Below, in pieces: positions 7,874 through 14,981 of a stretch of 26,678 nucleotides of DNA. A program made the translations under genes and the position numbers. This stretch comes from UBA1443 sp964445745. Its GTDB lineage: Bacteria > Omnitrophota > Omnitrophia > Omnitrophales > Aquincolibacteriaceae. The stretch is taken from contig CAYULU010000025.1 of assembly GCA_964445745.1 (NCBI GenBank), positions 1-26,678 on the forward strand. The letters run 5' to 3'. Below the pieces are notes generated by a model, which was given only the letters and a program-made list of their open reading frames with translations, was not told the DNA's origin and made no database searches. How positions within the stretch are numbered: the first letter of the stretch is position 1; the number at the start of each line of letters is the position of its first letter.

Positions 7874-7984
7874 GAATACCTCCGTGATTGGAATCGACCA
7901 AATAAGTTTAAAGTTTTAACTTCCCAGCGCCGATGCTTTTTATGCGCAACAGAAACCCAACAAAAGACAGAAAGAAACTAGACG

Positions 7985-8176
7985 ATGAAATCAGCTTACG
8001 TTTGTCCCGCTTGTCAGTGGTCCGGAAGTGAGCAAAGCTTCGTCACTAAAATTCTCTCCATCATGTACCGTCCCAAACACGATAATATCCAGGCCTTCAA
8101 ACAAATCAAGTGTCCTAAATGTCACAACCTTGTGACAATCATTTTTGAGACACTCGACGGTACCATCGTTAAATAA
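7985..8176 (+). CDS. Small zinc-ribbon protein
   Basis: 63 residues, MKSAYVCPACQWSG at the start and IKCPKCHNLVTIIF later. The two CPxC knuckles (Cys7, Cys10 and Cys43, Cys46) make a classic zinc ribbon. It is the only convincing plus-strand gene in the window. The antisense frame over the same stretch has no recognisable motif, so I chose this strand. The AGAAAG before the ATG is a poor ribosome site. The gene ends 8 bases before the convergent deacetylase gene. Function unknown; such proteins often bind nucleic acid or metal. Confidence 0.65.
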   Translation: MKSAYVCPACQWSGSEQSFVTKILSIMYRPKHDNIQAFKQIKCPKCHNLVTIIFETLDGTIVK

Positions 8177-8184
8177 CGCCTTCC

Positions 8185-8967
8185 CTACCGCTTTTTCCCC
8201 AGACAACTAAAATTCGTCAGTTTAATTCCAAGCGTGGCAATGTATTTCCGAAGTTCGCGCGAACCAAACAACCGGAATTCCTTTTCACGAGGGAGCGTCA
8301 GTGAGCTGATCGCACACAACTCATCATCCACCCATCCGGGATGACACATGACCTCACTGGTTCCCGGTAGCAACGTGAATAAAAGATGCCTTAGCACCTC
8401 TTCAGTCCAATAAGTATGCGGATCCAGATTACCGTAAAAATGATCCGTGGTTTTGATCGGTTTAAACCAGTCCTTGATCTCCGGCTCCGACAAAAGACGC
8501 GTCCAGCGTACCGGAAGCGCATATTTGCTGGCAATCGCATAAAGAGCTTCCAGAAACGGGAGGTGATCATGCATGTGATGATGAACATCGACATGCGTCG
8601 GCAGACGCTTAAAGGTCTTCACAAACCGCTGAAGTTGCGCCCTGAACTCCTCGACAATTTCCCCTACTTTCGGAAAACCTTTTTTTAAATATTCTTTCGG
8701 CTTACGGAACTGTCCATCTTTTTGAAGGAGTCCCTTCACCAGAGTCTTTTTTGCAACCGGCTCCCCCAACGTAACGTTCAGATGGAGCCCCAGTCCCAGT
8801 TTTTTTGAATCAAGGATATCGCGAACCAAACTCCCGGCGATAGGGAGATTGATCATGAAAGTCGTGCTGGTCACGATTCCGGTTTCGTGCGCACTTAAAA
8901 TGGCTTCCGTCACTTTGGGCGTAAGATTACAATCATCGGCATTGATAATGAGCAATTTTGACGGCAT
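8185..8967 (-). CDS. YdjC/ChbG-family carbohydrate deacetylase
   Basis: 260 residues. Family motifs appear in order: INADD (Asp11, Asp12), GLGLHLN (His62), HVDVHHHMHDH (125-135) and VMCHPGWVDDE. These Asp and His residues bind the metal that activates water to remove an acetyl group from an N-acetylated sugar. Relatives act on chitooligosaccharides (ChbG) or on hopanoid precursors (HpnK). No chitobiose or hopanoid genes are nearby, so the substrate is open; an envelope glycan or glycolipid fits the neighbourhood. AAGGAGGG precedes the ATG. It is the last gene of the bactofilin-HTH unit, 10 bases after acpS. Confidence 0.88.
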   Translation of the reverse strand: MPSKLLIINADDCNLTPKVTEAILSAHETGIVTSTTFMINLPIAGSLVRDILDSKKLGLGLHLNVTLGEPVAKKTLVKGLLQKDGQFRKPKEYLKKGFPKVGEIVEEFRAQLQRFVKTFKRLPTHVDVHHHMHDHLPFLEALYAIASKYALPVRWTRLLSEPEIKDWFKPIKTTDHFYGNLDPHTYWTEEVLRHLLFTLLPGTSEVMCHPGWVDDELCAISSLTLPREKEFRLFGSRELRKYIATLGIKLTNFSCLGKKR

Positions 8968-8977
8968 GGCTCCCTCC

Positions 8978-9358
8978 TTACGGCTTCACAACCACAACGT
9001 TCGCGATGGCGTATTCCCTTTCATGCGCAATGGATAATTCAACCTGATCCCCGGCATCAAGACGAGCGGCCCGTCTCATGGCGGCGGTCAAACCTAAAAA
9101 AGGTTTCCCGGTTTTTCCATGAAGCACCTCGATCCCGGCAAGGCGCTGACCTTTTTTAAACCGGATACCGGTCGCTTTAATCAAAGCTTCTTTCGCCGCA
9201 AACCGCGCCGCATAATGTTCGAACATCATGCGCTTTCCGGAACAATATTTTCGCTCTGCCTTGCTGAAAACACGTTCGAGAAAACGATTCCCCCCTCGTT
9301 TAATGGCAACTTCCATCCTCGAGATTTTAACGAGATCGATTCCCTGAAGAATTTTCAA
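8978..9358 (-). CDS. acpS: Holo-[acyl-carrier-protein] synthase
   Basis: 126 residues. AcpS transfers 4'-phosphopantetheine from coenzyme A to a serine of acyl carrier protein. It has the N-terminal GIDLVKISRM (Asp8 binds magnesium) and RFAAKEALIKA (Glu57), then IEVLHGKTGKPFL and LSIAHEREYAIA, the standard order for this family. The start is TTG at 9358, with AGGA seven bases upstream; the nearby ATG is out of frame. The N-terminus aligns well with other AcpS proteins from this TTG. It lies between the HTH-membrane gene and the deacetylase gene with short gaps, as part of one operon. Confidence 0.95.
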   Translation of the reverse strand: MKILQGIDLVKISRMEVAIKRGGNRFLERVFSKAERKYCSGKRMMFEHYAARFAAKEALIKATGIRFKKGQRLAGIEVLHGKTGKPFLGLTAAMRRAARLDAGDQVELSIAHEREYAIANVVVVKP

Positions 9359-9375
9359 TTTCGAATCCTGTCATG

Positions 9376-9693
9376 TCAAAATGGTAGTGATTGTGACGAC
9401 GAACGGAGGAACCAGTAAAATAGCGCCAAAATCACAAAAAAAGAAAGGATGTAAAAATTGTTAAACCGCCAGAAATCAAGAACCTTGTGCCCAAAAGACA
9501 TCTGCATGCCTGATTTCTTCGCTTTAAGAAGGACATCATATTTCAGATTGAGCACTTCTTCCTTCCTGAAACGAAGGTACACACCGCCAATCTTGTAGGC
9601 ATGAAGCATATTCCCCTTGATCAGCCGTTCCAATTCCTGCTGTTCAATTTCAAGATATTTTTTAACTTCATCAAGCGTAAGCATGTTGTTCAT
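9376..9693 (-). CDS. Excisionase-type HTH protein with C-terminal membrane anchor
   Basis: 105 residues. Residues 4-50 (MLTLDEVKKYLEIEQQELERL ... FRKEEVLNL, shown in parts) match the MerR/excisionase winged-helix fold used in BldC- and Xis-like proteins. A basic linker with KAKKSG follows. One membrane span lies at about 79-97, so the DNA-binding-type domain would face the cytoplasm on a membrane anchor. The HTH is related to the C-terminal domain of the bactofilin fusion encoded 61 bases upstream: both share LTL, V, YLE, E and F-K-EV in register. Whether either domain binds DNA is not shown. There is no clear Shine-Dalgarno. Function unknown. Confidence 0.8.
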   Translation of the reverse strand: MNNMLTLDEVKKYLEIEQQELERLIKGNMLHAYKIGGVYLRFRKEEVLNLKYDVLLKAKKSGMQMSFGHKVLDFWRFNNFYILSFFVILALFYWFLRSSSQSLPF

Positions 9694-9754
9694 GGAATCA
9701 CAACCATTTTCGCGCTAACTTGAAGCAGAGCTTCGGTTTGAATCGCAGATAAAA

Positions 9755-10279
9755 TCAGACCCGTGCCTTTTCTTGCTGGATCCAGGAGTCGACTTCGTTT
9801 TTCGAAAAAACCCAGGATCCGTTTTCAAAACGCCCCGGAATCTTCCGGGACTGCGCCCATTCCTCGATAACCTTGGCCTCAACCTCAAGATATTGTGCAA
9901 CATCTTTTAAGGTAAGATAAACTTCGGAACCTTCAAAGGCCCCGGACATACTTATGTTACCTTCCATCACCGCTCCATCGGTCACGCTCAACCGGGGCGT
10001 TCGAAGATTCCCGCGAACTGTTGCGGGTCCCAAAACAGAAAGACTCTTGGTCGCAACAATGTCGCCGGTCACCTTCCCGGCAATCGTAATATTGTCCCCG
10101 TTGATATTGGCGGTGACCTTCGCATTTTCACCAATAGTCAGATTGCCACGAGTGTCCAGTTTGCCCTCAAAACTGCCATTAATTCGAAGGTTTACGGGAT
10201 CTTTGAACGAAATGGTACCCTGCATACTTGCATCAACATCGAGGATCTTTTCCTGAAGTTCCGTATTCTTTTTTGCCAT
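9755..10279 (-). CDS. Bactofilin fused to an excisionase-type HTH domain
   Basis: 174 residues. Residues about 13-113 form the bactofilin (polymer-forming) beta-helix, with repeated G/N turns such as INGSFEGKLDT, LTIGENAKVTANI and ITIAGKVTGDIVA. Bactofilins polymerise without nucleotide and position envelope machinery. Residues 120-170 (YLTLKDVAQYLEVE ... FSKNEVDSW) form a MerR/excisionase-type helix-turn-helix, absent from the classic bactofilins BacA and BacM. AAGGAG lies 9 bases before the ATG, and a strong promoter lies 58 bases upstream. The next gene encodes a membrane protein with a matching HTH. The fusion is continuous in frame. It could tether a polymer to DNA, or the HTH may have become a protein-contact module. 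Confidence 0.88.
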   Translation of the reverse strand: MAKKNTELQEKILDVDASMQGTISFKDPVNLRINGSFEGKLDTRGNLTIGENAKVTANINGDNITIAGKVTGDIVATKSLSVLGPATVRGNLRTPRLSVTDGAVMEGNISMSGAFEGSEVYLTLKDVAQYLEVEAKVIEEWAQSRKIPGRFENGSWVFSKNEVDSWIQQEKARV

Positions 10280-10336
10280 AGCATCGGTCTCCTTCGTTGC
10301 CGTCCGGACAGACGGTTCGGTGTGATCGTTGAGTTA

Positions 10337-10365
10337 ATTATGTCTATTTACCAAACCCTTGTCAA
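10337..10365 (-). promoter_or_regulatory. Strong sigma70-type promoter of the bactofilin-HTH operon
   Basis: On the minus strand a perfect TTGACA (10365-10360) and CATAAT (10342-10337) are 17 bases apart. Transcription would begin near 10330, leaving a 5' leader of about 50 bases before the ATG at 10279. It is one of the best promoter matches in the window. Confidence 0.75.
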
Positions 10366-10377
10366 TGAATCCAACGA

Positions 10378-10394
10378 CGCTAAATGGCGCTAAA
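10378..10394. repeat. Direct repeats of CGCTAAA, one helical turn apart, upstream of the bactofilin promoter
   Basis: CGCTAAA occurs at 10378-10384 and again at 10388-10394, a 10-base step, with a third copy at 10528-10534 (extended to ACGCTAAAT in the first and third). The pair begins 12 bases beyond the -35 box. Same-face direct repeats in this position are typical of activator sites. Excisionase-type proteins also bind direct repeats, so autoregulation by the HTH proteins is conceivable. Confidence 0.45.
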
Positions 10395-10402
10395 AAGCCG
10401 TA

Positions 10403-10485
10403 GGGTCTCAGAGTCGGTTTTACAAACATTTCAAAACTGTTGTTTTTCGAAAAGCAGGAAAATAACAACTGAGCTGATGAGACCC
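10403..10485. repeat. Nested inverted-repeat element between mnmA and bactofilin-HTH
   Basis: GGGTCTCA (10403-10410) is complementary to TGAGACCC (10478-10485). Inside, on the minus strand, GTTGTTATTTTC pairs imperfectly with GAAAAACAAC. The rest of the 280-base spacer 10280-10560 holds the promoter and the CGCTAAA repeats. A nine-base direct repeat (10377-10385 and 10527-10535) brackets about 140 bases, as a small inserted element with target duplication might show. It could also be an RNA structure at the end of the mnmA transcript. No coding potential seen. Confidence 0.4.
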
Positions 10486-10560
10486 CTTCTAAACTTCGGG
10501 AATAAAAGACAGCATTCCTTGAGATCACGCTAAATCCCTGAACCGTCTTCGGGGAAATGA

Positions 10561-11670
10561 TCAGGGCTGGTAAACTCCCTGGATTTCTCCCGCCGCCACA
10601 CAAACGTTTCGGCGGTAACAAACCGCAAATTGGCCCGGAGTAACAGCGCGCTGAGGTTTATCAAACGAAAGTAGCGCCTTGTTTTTGGACTTCGGAATCA
10701 GGACGGCCGGGGCCCCTTGCTGGCGATATCGAATTTTCGCCTGAACCCGCAGGACCTTCTTGGGAGTTACTGCCGAAAAATGGCAGGGGCTTAAAATTAT
10801 TTTTTTTTGAAATAAACGTTTTTCATCTTTTGTAATTTTAAGCGTATTCCGCCCAATCTCATGCCCCCTGACGAAATACGGTCCTCCCGAAAGCCCCAGG
10901 CCTTTTCGTTGTCCTATCGTGTAAAAATGAAGCCCCTGGTGTCGTCCAATAATCTTCCCCTCATCATTCAGCATGTCCCCAGGTCTCAGGCCGATCTCCT
11001 TGGCAAGAAAAGAATTCATCGCTTTCCCCGAAACAAAACAAAAATCCTGGCTTTGCTTTCGCTTCAGAAAAATTTCAAACCCCGCCTTTTCAGCCATGCG
11101 ATAAACCTCCCGTTTCTTTAAATGACCGAGCGGGAGGACAAGCCGGGCGAGTTGCGACTGATCAAGAAAACTAAGCGAATAGGTTTGATCTTTTTCGGTG
11201 TCGCGGGCCCTCAACAGTTCATATTTTTTAAGCCCCGGATTTCTCCGGACTCGGGCGTAATGTCCCGTGGCTACATAATTAATCCCATGCCTACTGCCCC
11301 ATCGAAAAAGCTCCTTAAATTTTAAAAAGCGATTACACATCACGCAGGGATTCGGGGTTTTGCTCAAACGCAACCTCCCAAGGAAATAATCAATGACCGC
11401 CTTTTTAAACTTTCGGGAAACGTCATACACAAAATGCGGGACCCCGAGTTTATCGCAAACGTCCTTGGCAATCCGAAAAGACTCCTCACTGCAACAGACA
11501 TTTTCTCTCAGGCAGTTCGCAGAATCTTTCCAGACAGGGTATTTGAGTGACACCCCCACGGGTTGCCAACCCTGCTTTATTAGAAGCAGCAGGGCCATGG
11601 ACGAATCCACGCCTCCTGACATACCCACCACTATCTTACGATTTATTTTGTTTTTGATTTCTGGAACCAT
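10561..11670 (-). CDS. mnmA: tRNA-specific 2-thiouridylase
   Basis: 369 residues. MnmA adds sulfur at U34 of tRNAs for Lys, Glu and Gln, using ATP to activate the base. The PP-loop SGGVDSS is at 18-24. The catalytic cysteine is Cys109 in NPCVMCNRFLKF and the second is Cys211 in SQDFCFV, both in their expected places. Further family marks are TGHYAR, KDQTYSL and GRHQGLHFYTIGQRKGLG. Length is normal. It starts 3 bases after the polysaccharide deacetylase stop, so it is the last gene of a three-gene unit with two glycan genes, an unusual partnership. A hairpin (CCCTGA with TCAGGG, 10566-10536) overlaps its stop but has no good poly-T tail. Confidence 0.96.
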   Translation of the reverse strand: MVPEIKNKINRKIVVGMSGGVDSSMALLLLIKQGWQPVGVSLKYPVWKDSANCLRENVCCSEESFRIAKDVCDKLGVPHFVYDVSRKFKKAVIDYFLGRLRLSKTPNPCVMCNRFLKFKELFRWGSRHGINYVATGHYARVRRNPGLKKYELLRARDTEKDQTYSLSFLDQSQLARLVLPLGHLKKREVYRMAEKAGFEIFLKRKQSQDFCFVSGKAMNSFLAKEIGLRPGDMLNDEGKIIGRHQGLHFYTIGQRKGLGLSGGPYFVRGHEIGRNTLKITKDEKRLFQKKIILSPCHFSAVTPKKVLRVQAKIRYRQQGAPAVLIPKSKNKALLSFDKPQRAVTPGQFAVCYRRNVCVAAGEIQGVYQP

Positions 11671-11673
11671 CGA

Positions 11674-12369
11674 TTAAGGCCGCCCGAACAGGTGATAGAA
11701 ACCCGACGTTCGTAATGCAAACGAACTTTGAGTGGTAGAAGAAAAGGAGATTTTAATCCGCCGGATGAGGTAAGGATTCTGGAGGTATTTCCGGTCGTGG
11801 ACGTGGCTTGCGGCACAGGCATACTCGTAACCAGCCTCCTTGACATACTCCACGATCGTCTCCGTAAAAGATCCGGACGGATAAGAAAAGGCGCGAACCG
11901 GCACACCTATTTTATCCTCAATTTGTTTTTTAGATTCCACAATCGATCTCAGAGCGTCAGGCCCTGCAATGTCCGCAAGAGGCTTATGAAAAAGCCCGTG
12001 GCTTCCAATCTCGACACCGGGTGTCCGGGCCATTTCACTCACCATCTGCCACGTCATAAACCCTTTGTCCCCTATCGTTTCAGGAGTCACAAAAAAAGTC
12101 CCGGGAAATCCCAGATGACGGAGCGTCGCATACGCGCACGCATAATTGTCAAGGTATCCGTCATCAAAAGTAAGCGCAACTTTTTTATCAAAAAAACCAG
12201 ACACCCCTTTAGCTTGAGCACATTCTGAGAGCGGAATTAACTCATAGTGCCCCGCCTTTAACCAGCCCATTTGACGGGAAAAAAGTTCGGAATCAATCGC
12301 AAGTTTATTTTGGGGGAATCGATTCGTATCAAAACTGTGATACGCCAGCACAGGAATATATTTTTTCAT
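11674..12369 (-). CDS. NodB/CE4-family polysaccharide deacetylase
   Basis: 231 residues. CE4 enzymes remove N-acetyl groups from sugar polymers with a divalent metal. Motif 1 is TFDDGY with Asp69 and Asp70. Motif 2 is GSHGLFHK with His124 and His128. Motif 3 is FSYPSGSF. The N-terminus PVLAYHSFD is typical of the xylanase/chitin deacetylase-like branch. There is no signal peptide, so it acts in the cytoplasm or on a lipid-linked precursor at the inner face. Its ATG overlaps the stop of the glycosyltransferase gene by four bases, which suggests both act on the same glycan. The exact substrate is not readable. Confidence 0.92.
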   Translation of the reverse strand: MKKYIPVLAYHSFDTNRFPQNKLAIDSELFSRQMGWLKAGHYELIPLSECAQAKGVSGFFDKKVALTFDDGYLDNYACAYATLRHLGFPGTFFVTPETIGDKGFMTWQMVSEMARTPGVEIGSHGLFHKPLADIAGPDALRSIVESKKQIEDKIGVPVRAFSYPSGSFTETIVEYVKEAGYEYACAASHVHDRKYLQNPYLIRRIKISFSSTTQSSFALRTSGFYHLFGRP

Positions 12370-13481
12370 CTTGGTCCCACCACTCGCTCGTAAACATTCT
12401 GGATTTGTTGATACATGTTCAGCGCGGTATACCGGAAAGCGGCCTCATGCCCCGCGCGGGCCATCCGCAAACGAAGATCCGGATCTTGCGCATAAGCCTT
12501 AAGACATTTTGACAGTCCTTTCACGTCTTTTTCATCAAAAAGAAGTCCGTATTCGCCCTTTCCCAAGAGTTCCGCAATCCCTCCGGAACGAGATCCGATC
12601 ACAGGAAGCCCAGCCGCCATGGCTTCCAAAATCGACAATCCAAATGCCTCTGGCCAAAGGTAGGGAGCCACAAACAGGTCAGCCGCGGCAAAAACCTTTT
12701 CGGTCTGCGTGACATTTCCCAAAAATCGGACCTTCTCCTGAATGCCGAGGGCACTCGCCCGATCTTCAAGCTGTTGTTTATAATCCGGCTCACCCGATCC
12801 CGCCACCAGAAGTCTTAAAAACGGATTCTCCTGGGCAACCAACGCGAACGACTCGATTAAAAGATGCACGCCTTTGACCGGTATTAAACGGGACAGGGAG
12901 AGAATAACGATTGCTTCGTCACAAAACCCATAGTCCTTCCGGCATATCCTCCGGTCAGCCTGTTTCACTTTCGCCCTTAAACCTTCAACATCAATGCCGT
13001 TAACCGCCACCGTCACAGGGGGCAGATTTTTTTCGCCAAAAATATTAATCAATCCATTTTGCATCGTTTTTGAATTGGCGATGATGGCACTTCCCCAGCA
13101 AGGATAAAGAACCCGCCCCAGCCGTCTCTTATAAAACATGTGCGCCGTCGAGAGAAAAGGCACACGCGTGAAAAGATTCGACGCTGCGGCCAGTACTTGG
13201 GCAACCCTTGTGTGCGTGTGGATAACATCAATTTTCTGTTTCCTCACATAGGAAACCAAGCGCGGAAGCTGAGACCAGAGTTTGGGGGAGAGCTCACTTT
13301 TGCAACGGGGAACATCACTCACGACTTCCCGGGTCATCGACTGGAAATAATCCAGGCACACACCACCACTCGCCCAGAGATAAACATCGTGCCCCGCCTG
13401 GGTCTGTTCTTTCACCAGCGCCTGAAGATACGTGGTAATGCCACCGGTATTGAGATGAGTTGTAATATGTAAAATCTTCAT
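12366..13481 (-). CDS. GT4-family glycosyltransferase
   Basis: 371 residues from ATG 13481 (MKILHITTHLNTGGITTYL). A start 27 bases further upstream is possible, but it adds residues before the natural Rossmann start. The N-terminal domain has the GG loop and HTHTRVAQ; the C-terminal GT-B domain has ILSLSRLIPVKGVHLLI. The catalytic E-x7-E stretch is PEAFGLSILEAMAAGLPV. Such enzymes move a sugar from a nucleotide sugar to lipopolysaccharide, capsule or glycolipid acceptors with retention of configuration. It heads the unit with the deacetylase and mnmA. There is no clear ribosome site. Confidence 0.92.
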   Translation of the reverse strand: MKILHITTHLNTGGITTYLQALVKEQTQAGHDVYLWASGGVCLDYFQSMTREVVSDVPRCKSELSPKLWSQLPRLVSYVRKQKIDVIHTHTRVAQVLAAASNLFTRVPFLSTAHMFYKRRLGRVLYPCWGSAIIANSKTMQNGLINIFGEKNLPPVTVAVNGIDVEGLRAKVKQADRRICRKDYGFCDEAIVILSLSRLIPVKGVHLLIESFALVAQENPFLRLLVAGSGEPDYKQQLEDRASALGIQEKVRFLGNVTQTEKVFAAADLFVAPYLWPEAFGLSILEAMAAGLPVIGSRSGGIAELLGKGEYGLLFDEKDVKGLSKCLKAYAQDPDLRLRMARAGHEAAFRYTALNMYQQIQNVYERVVGPR

Positions 13482-13517
13482 CGTTGACGCAACGCGCGAC
13501 CGGCACAATCCTGAAAC

Positions 13518-13551
13518 AAAAAAGGATCTCCCATAAGGAAGATCCTTTTTT
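13518..13551. terminator. Bidirectional intrinsic terminator
   Basis: AAAAAAGGATCT (13518-13529) is complementary to AGATCCTTTTTT (13540-13551), around a 10-base loop. The flanking A and T runs let it work in both directions. It lies 22 bases past the mscL stop and ends the PilZ-lipoprotein-mscL unit on the minus strand, before the glycosyltransferase gene. Confidence 0.85.
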
Positions 13552-13572
13552 GAATGCGGTTAAAATTCGAGA

Positions 13573-14013
13573 TCAAATCTGGGAAGTACAATTCGGACAA
13601 CGGGTGGCCTTGAGCAGCACCGTCGAAAAACAAAACGGGCACTCTTTTGTTGTTGGCGCCACAGGTGCCGGCACCGGCTTACGTTGCAAAGCCGAGATTT
13701 GTTTAATCACAACGAAAATAACAAATGCGACAATCAAAAAGTTGATCACGGTGTTGAGGAAAAGCCCGTAATTCAACGTGGGCGCCCCGGCTTGTTGAGC
13801 TTCCGCCAAAGAAGCATAAACCTGACCGTTCAAGCTCAGAAACAGGCTCGAAAAATCCACCCCCCCAAGCAAAAGCCCGATAGGCGGCATAATCACATCA
13901 TTGACGAGAGACGAAATAATCTTGCCAAACGCGCCGCCCACAATCACGCCTACTGCCATGTCCACCACATTCCCACGCATAATAAACTGCTTGAAATCAT
14001 TTACAAACTTCAC
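13573..14013 (-). CDS. mscL: Large-conductance mechanosensitive channel with C-terminal zinc ribbon
   Basis: 146 residues from GTG 14013, chosen because a perfect AGGAGG ends five bases before it. MscL opens under membrane tension to release solutes during osmotic downshock. The N-terminal helix FVNDFKQFIMRGNVVDMAVG and the first span VIVGGAFGKIISSLVNDVIMP match the pentameric MscL pore. A periplasmic loop and a second span (NTVINFLIVAFVIFVV) follow. The C-terminus then carries ECPFC ... TRCPNC, a two-knuckle zinc ribbon in the cytoplasmic tail. That tail is known in several MscL branches but is missing in the E. coli protein. Confidence 0.96.
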   Translation of the reverse strand: MKFVNDFKQFIMRGNVVDMAVGVIVGGAFGKIISSLVNDVIMPPIGLLLGGVDFSSLFLSLNGQVYASLAEAQQAGAPTLNYGLFLNTVINFLIVAFVIFVVIKQISALQRKPVPAPVAPTTKECPFCFSTVLLKATRCPNCTSQI

Positions 14014-14018
14014 GATAA

Positions 14019-14024
14019 CCTCCT
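14019..14024 (-). promoter_or_regulatory. Perfect Shine-Dalgarno that sets the mscL start
   Basis: AGGAGG on the minus strand, five bases before GTG 14013. It decides the GTG start over the upstream in-frame start that would add ten residues. Confidence 0.85.
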
Positions 14025-14039
14025 GTTGTTGGAAGAAAA

Positions 14040-14420
14040 TCACACCGGGTTAAGTTGCACCCTTGAGACATCCCCTCCTTTTTGTTTTAGGGCTGTCACA
14101 TAAAGCAAATAGCGAACGTACAGGGCTTCCGCCTTGCGTCCGACTTTTTTAATATCATTCTGAAGGGCCTGGTCGGAGAAAAATTTTTCGATCGGAATTT
14201 TACGGATCTTTTCCTGAATTTTTTGAATCTTCGCCCGCTGGGACTGGATTTCCGACACATAAGCCATCGCGTAATCCTCAAGCTGGGCAACGCTCATTGT
14301 CTCAATGTCTTTTTTGATTTTATCAACCGACCGTTCCGAATCCACTTTCCTGGTACAACCGCTCACGACAACCATCAACCCTAGTATGACCAATAAGATC
14401 TGGAGAGTTTTTCTTCTCAT
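14040..14420 (-). CDS. Small lipoprotein with coiled-coil body
   Basis: 126 residues from ATG 14420. MRRKTLQILLVILGLMVV is a lipoprotein signal, and the lipobox VSGC places the lipidated cysteine at 22. The rest is a charged helical region (AYVSEIQSQRAKIQKIQEKI and following), likely coiled coil, so it would sit on the inner face of the outer membrane or in the periplasm. A longer frame begins at GTG 14471, which overlaps the PilZ stop in a GTGA arrangement. It would give an unusual 38-residue pre-lipobox segment, so I prefer the ATG. It lies between the PilZ and mscL genes. I do not recognise a family. Confidence 0.75.
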   Translation of the reverse strand: MRRKTLQILLVILGLMVVVSGCTRKVDSERSVDKIKKDIETMSVAQLEDYAMAYVSEIQSQRAKIQKIQEKIRKIPIEKFFSDQALQNDIKKVGRKAEALYVRYLLYVTALKQKGGDVSRVQLNPV

Positions 14421-14467
14421 ATCAAAAAAGATCCTTTTCAATCCTGAGTTACCCAACGTGGGGGGGG

Positions 14468-14827
14468 TCACATCGACCCCAAGTCTTTCTTTTTTGCCAA
14501 GGCCCGAGTCAAAAAATCGTCAATGCCGTTGAACCTTAATCCGATTTCATACCGTTGACTTTTAGGACCTCTTTTCTGACAGCGAACAACACTGGCCGTA
14601 CAAGATTCGGGAACTGTCAAAAAAGGGAACTGGATCTGAAGCTCCAACACACTTCCTTCGGGGATCGCTTCTTCCACGTAGCAACGGATCCCGGCCTCAC
14701 TAATATCTTTCACGGTACACACCACAAAGACATGTTGGGCGTCCGAAGTATTGCGGTATTTTGCCAGATGATAAACCGGAAGGCGTTTAGAGAGCCGCTT
14801 TTCTTTTTTCCAGATTTTTTTCAGCAT
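14468..14827 (-). CDS. PilZ-domain protein, canonical motifs
   Basis: 119 residues. PilZ domains bind cyclic di-GMP. Both binding motifs are intact: RLSKR (R11-x3-R15) near the N-terminus and DISEAG (D-x-S-x-x-G) at the start of the barrel. The protein is little more than the domain itself, with a basic N-terminus, so it would act by binding a partner. GGGGG lies five bases before the ATG. It heads a unit with the lipoprotein and mscL. The 154 bases between it and tRNA-Ala contain no gene or clear promoter. Confidence 0.85.
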   Translation of the reverse strand: MLKKIWKKEKRLSKRLPVYHLAKYRNTSDAQHVFVVCTVKDISEAGIRCYVEEAIPEGSVLELQIQFPFLTVPESCTASVVRCQKRGPKSQRYEIGLRFNGIDDFLTRALAKKKDLGSM

Positions 14828-14981
14828 GGAATCCCCCTTTTTTTCAGAACATCCAGACCCTTTAAAACCAAACCAGCTGAACCATCCCCAAAGTGATTCA
14901 AAATCCCGCCCCGTTTAAATTCGTCTTTCCCGATCAAAAACCAGTGTTTCTTTCCTAAAATAAGATTCAAAATAAAAACCG

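Noticed and set aside
7991..8206. Minus-strand frame opposite the zinc-ribbon gene (71 residues)
   Set aside because: It has no family motif and overlaps the end of the deacetylase gene. The plus-strand reading has two CPxC knuckles, so that strand is the better choice.
10561..10566. mnmA terminator formed by CCCTGA and TCAGGG
   Set aside because: The stem overlaps the stop codon and has a long loop and no poly-T tail.
14421..14471. Longer lipoprotein start at GTG 14471
   Set aside because: Its overlap with the PilZ stop (GTGA) is attractive, but it places the lipobox cysteine at residue 39, which is unusual for a lipoprotein. The seven-G run at 14461-14467 lies only in this extension, so I do not propose phase variation.
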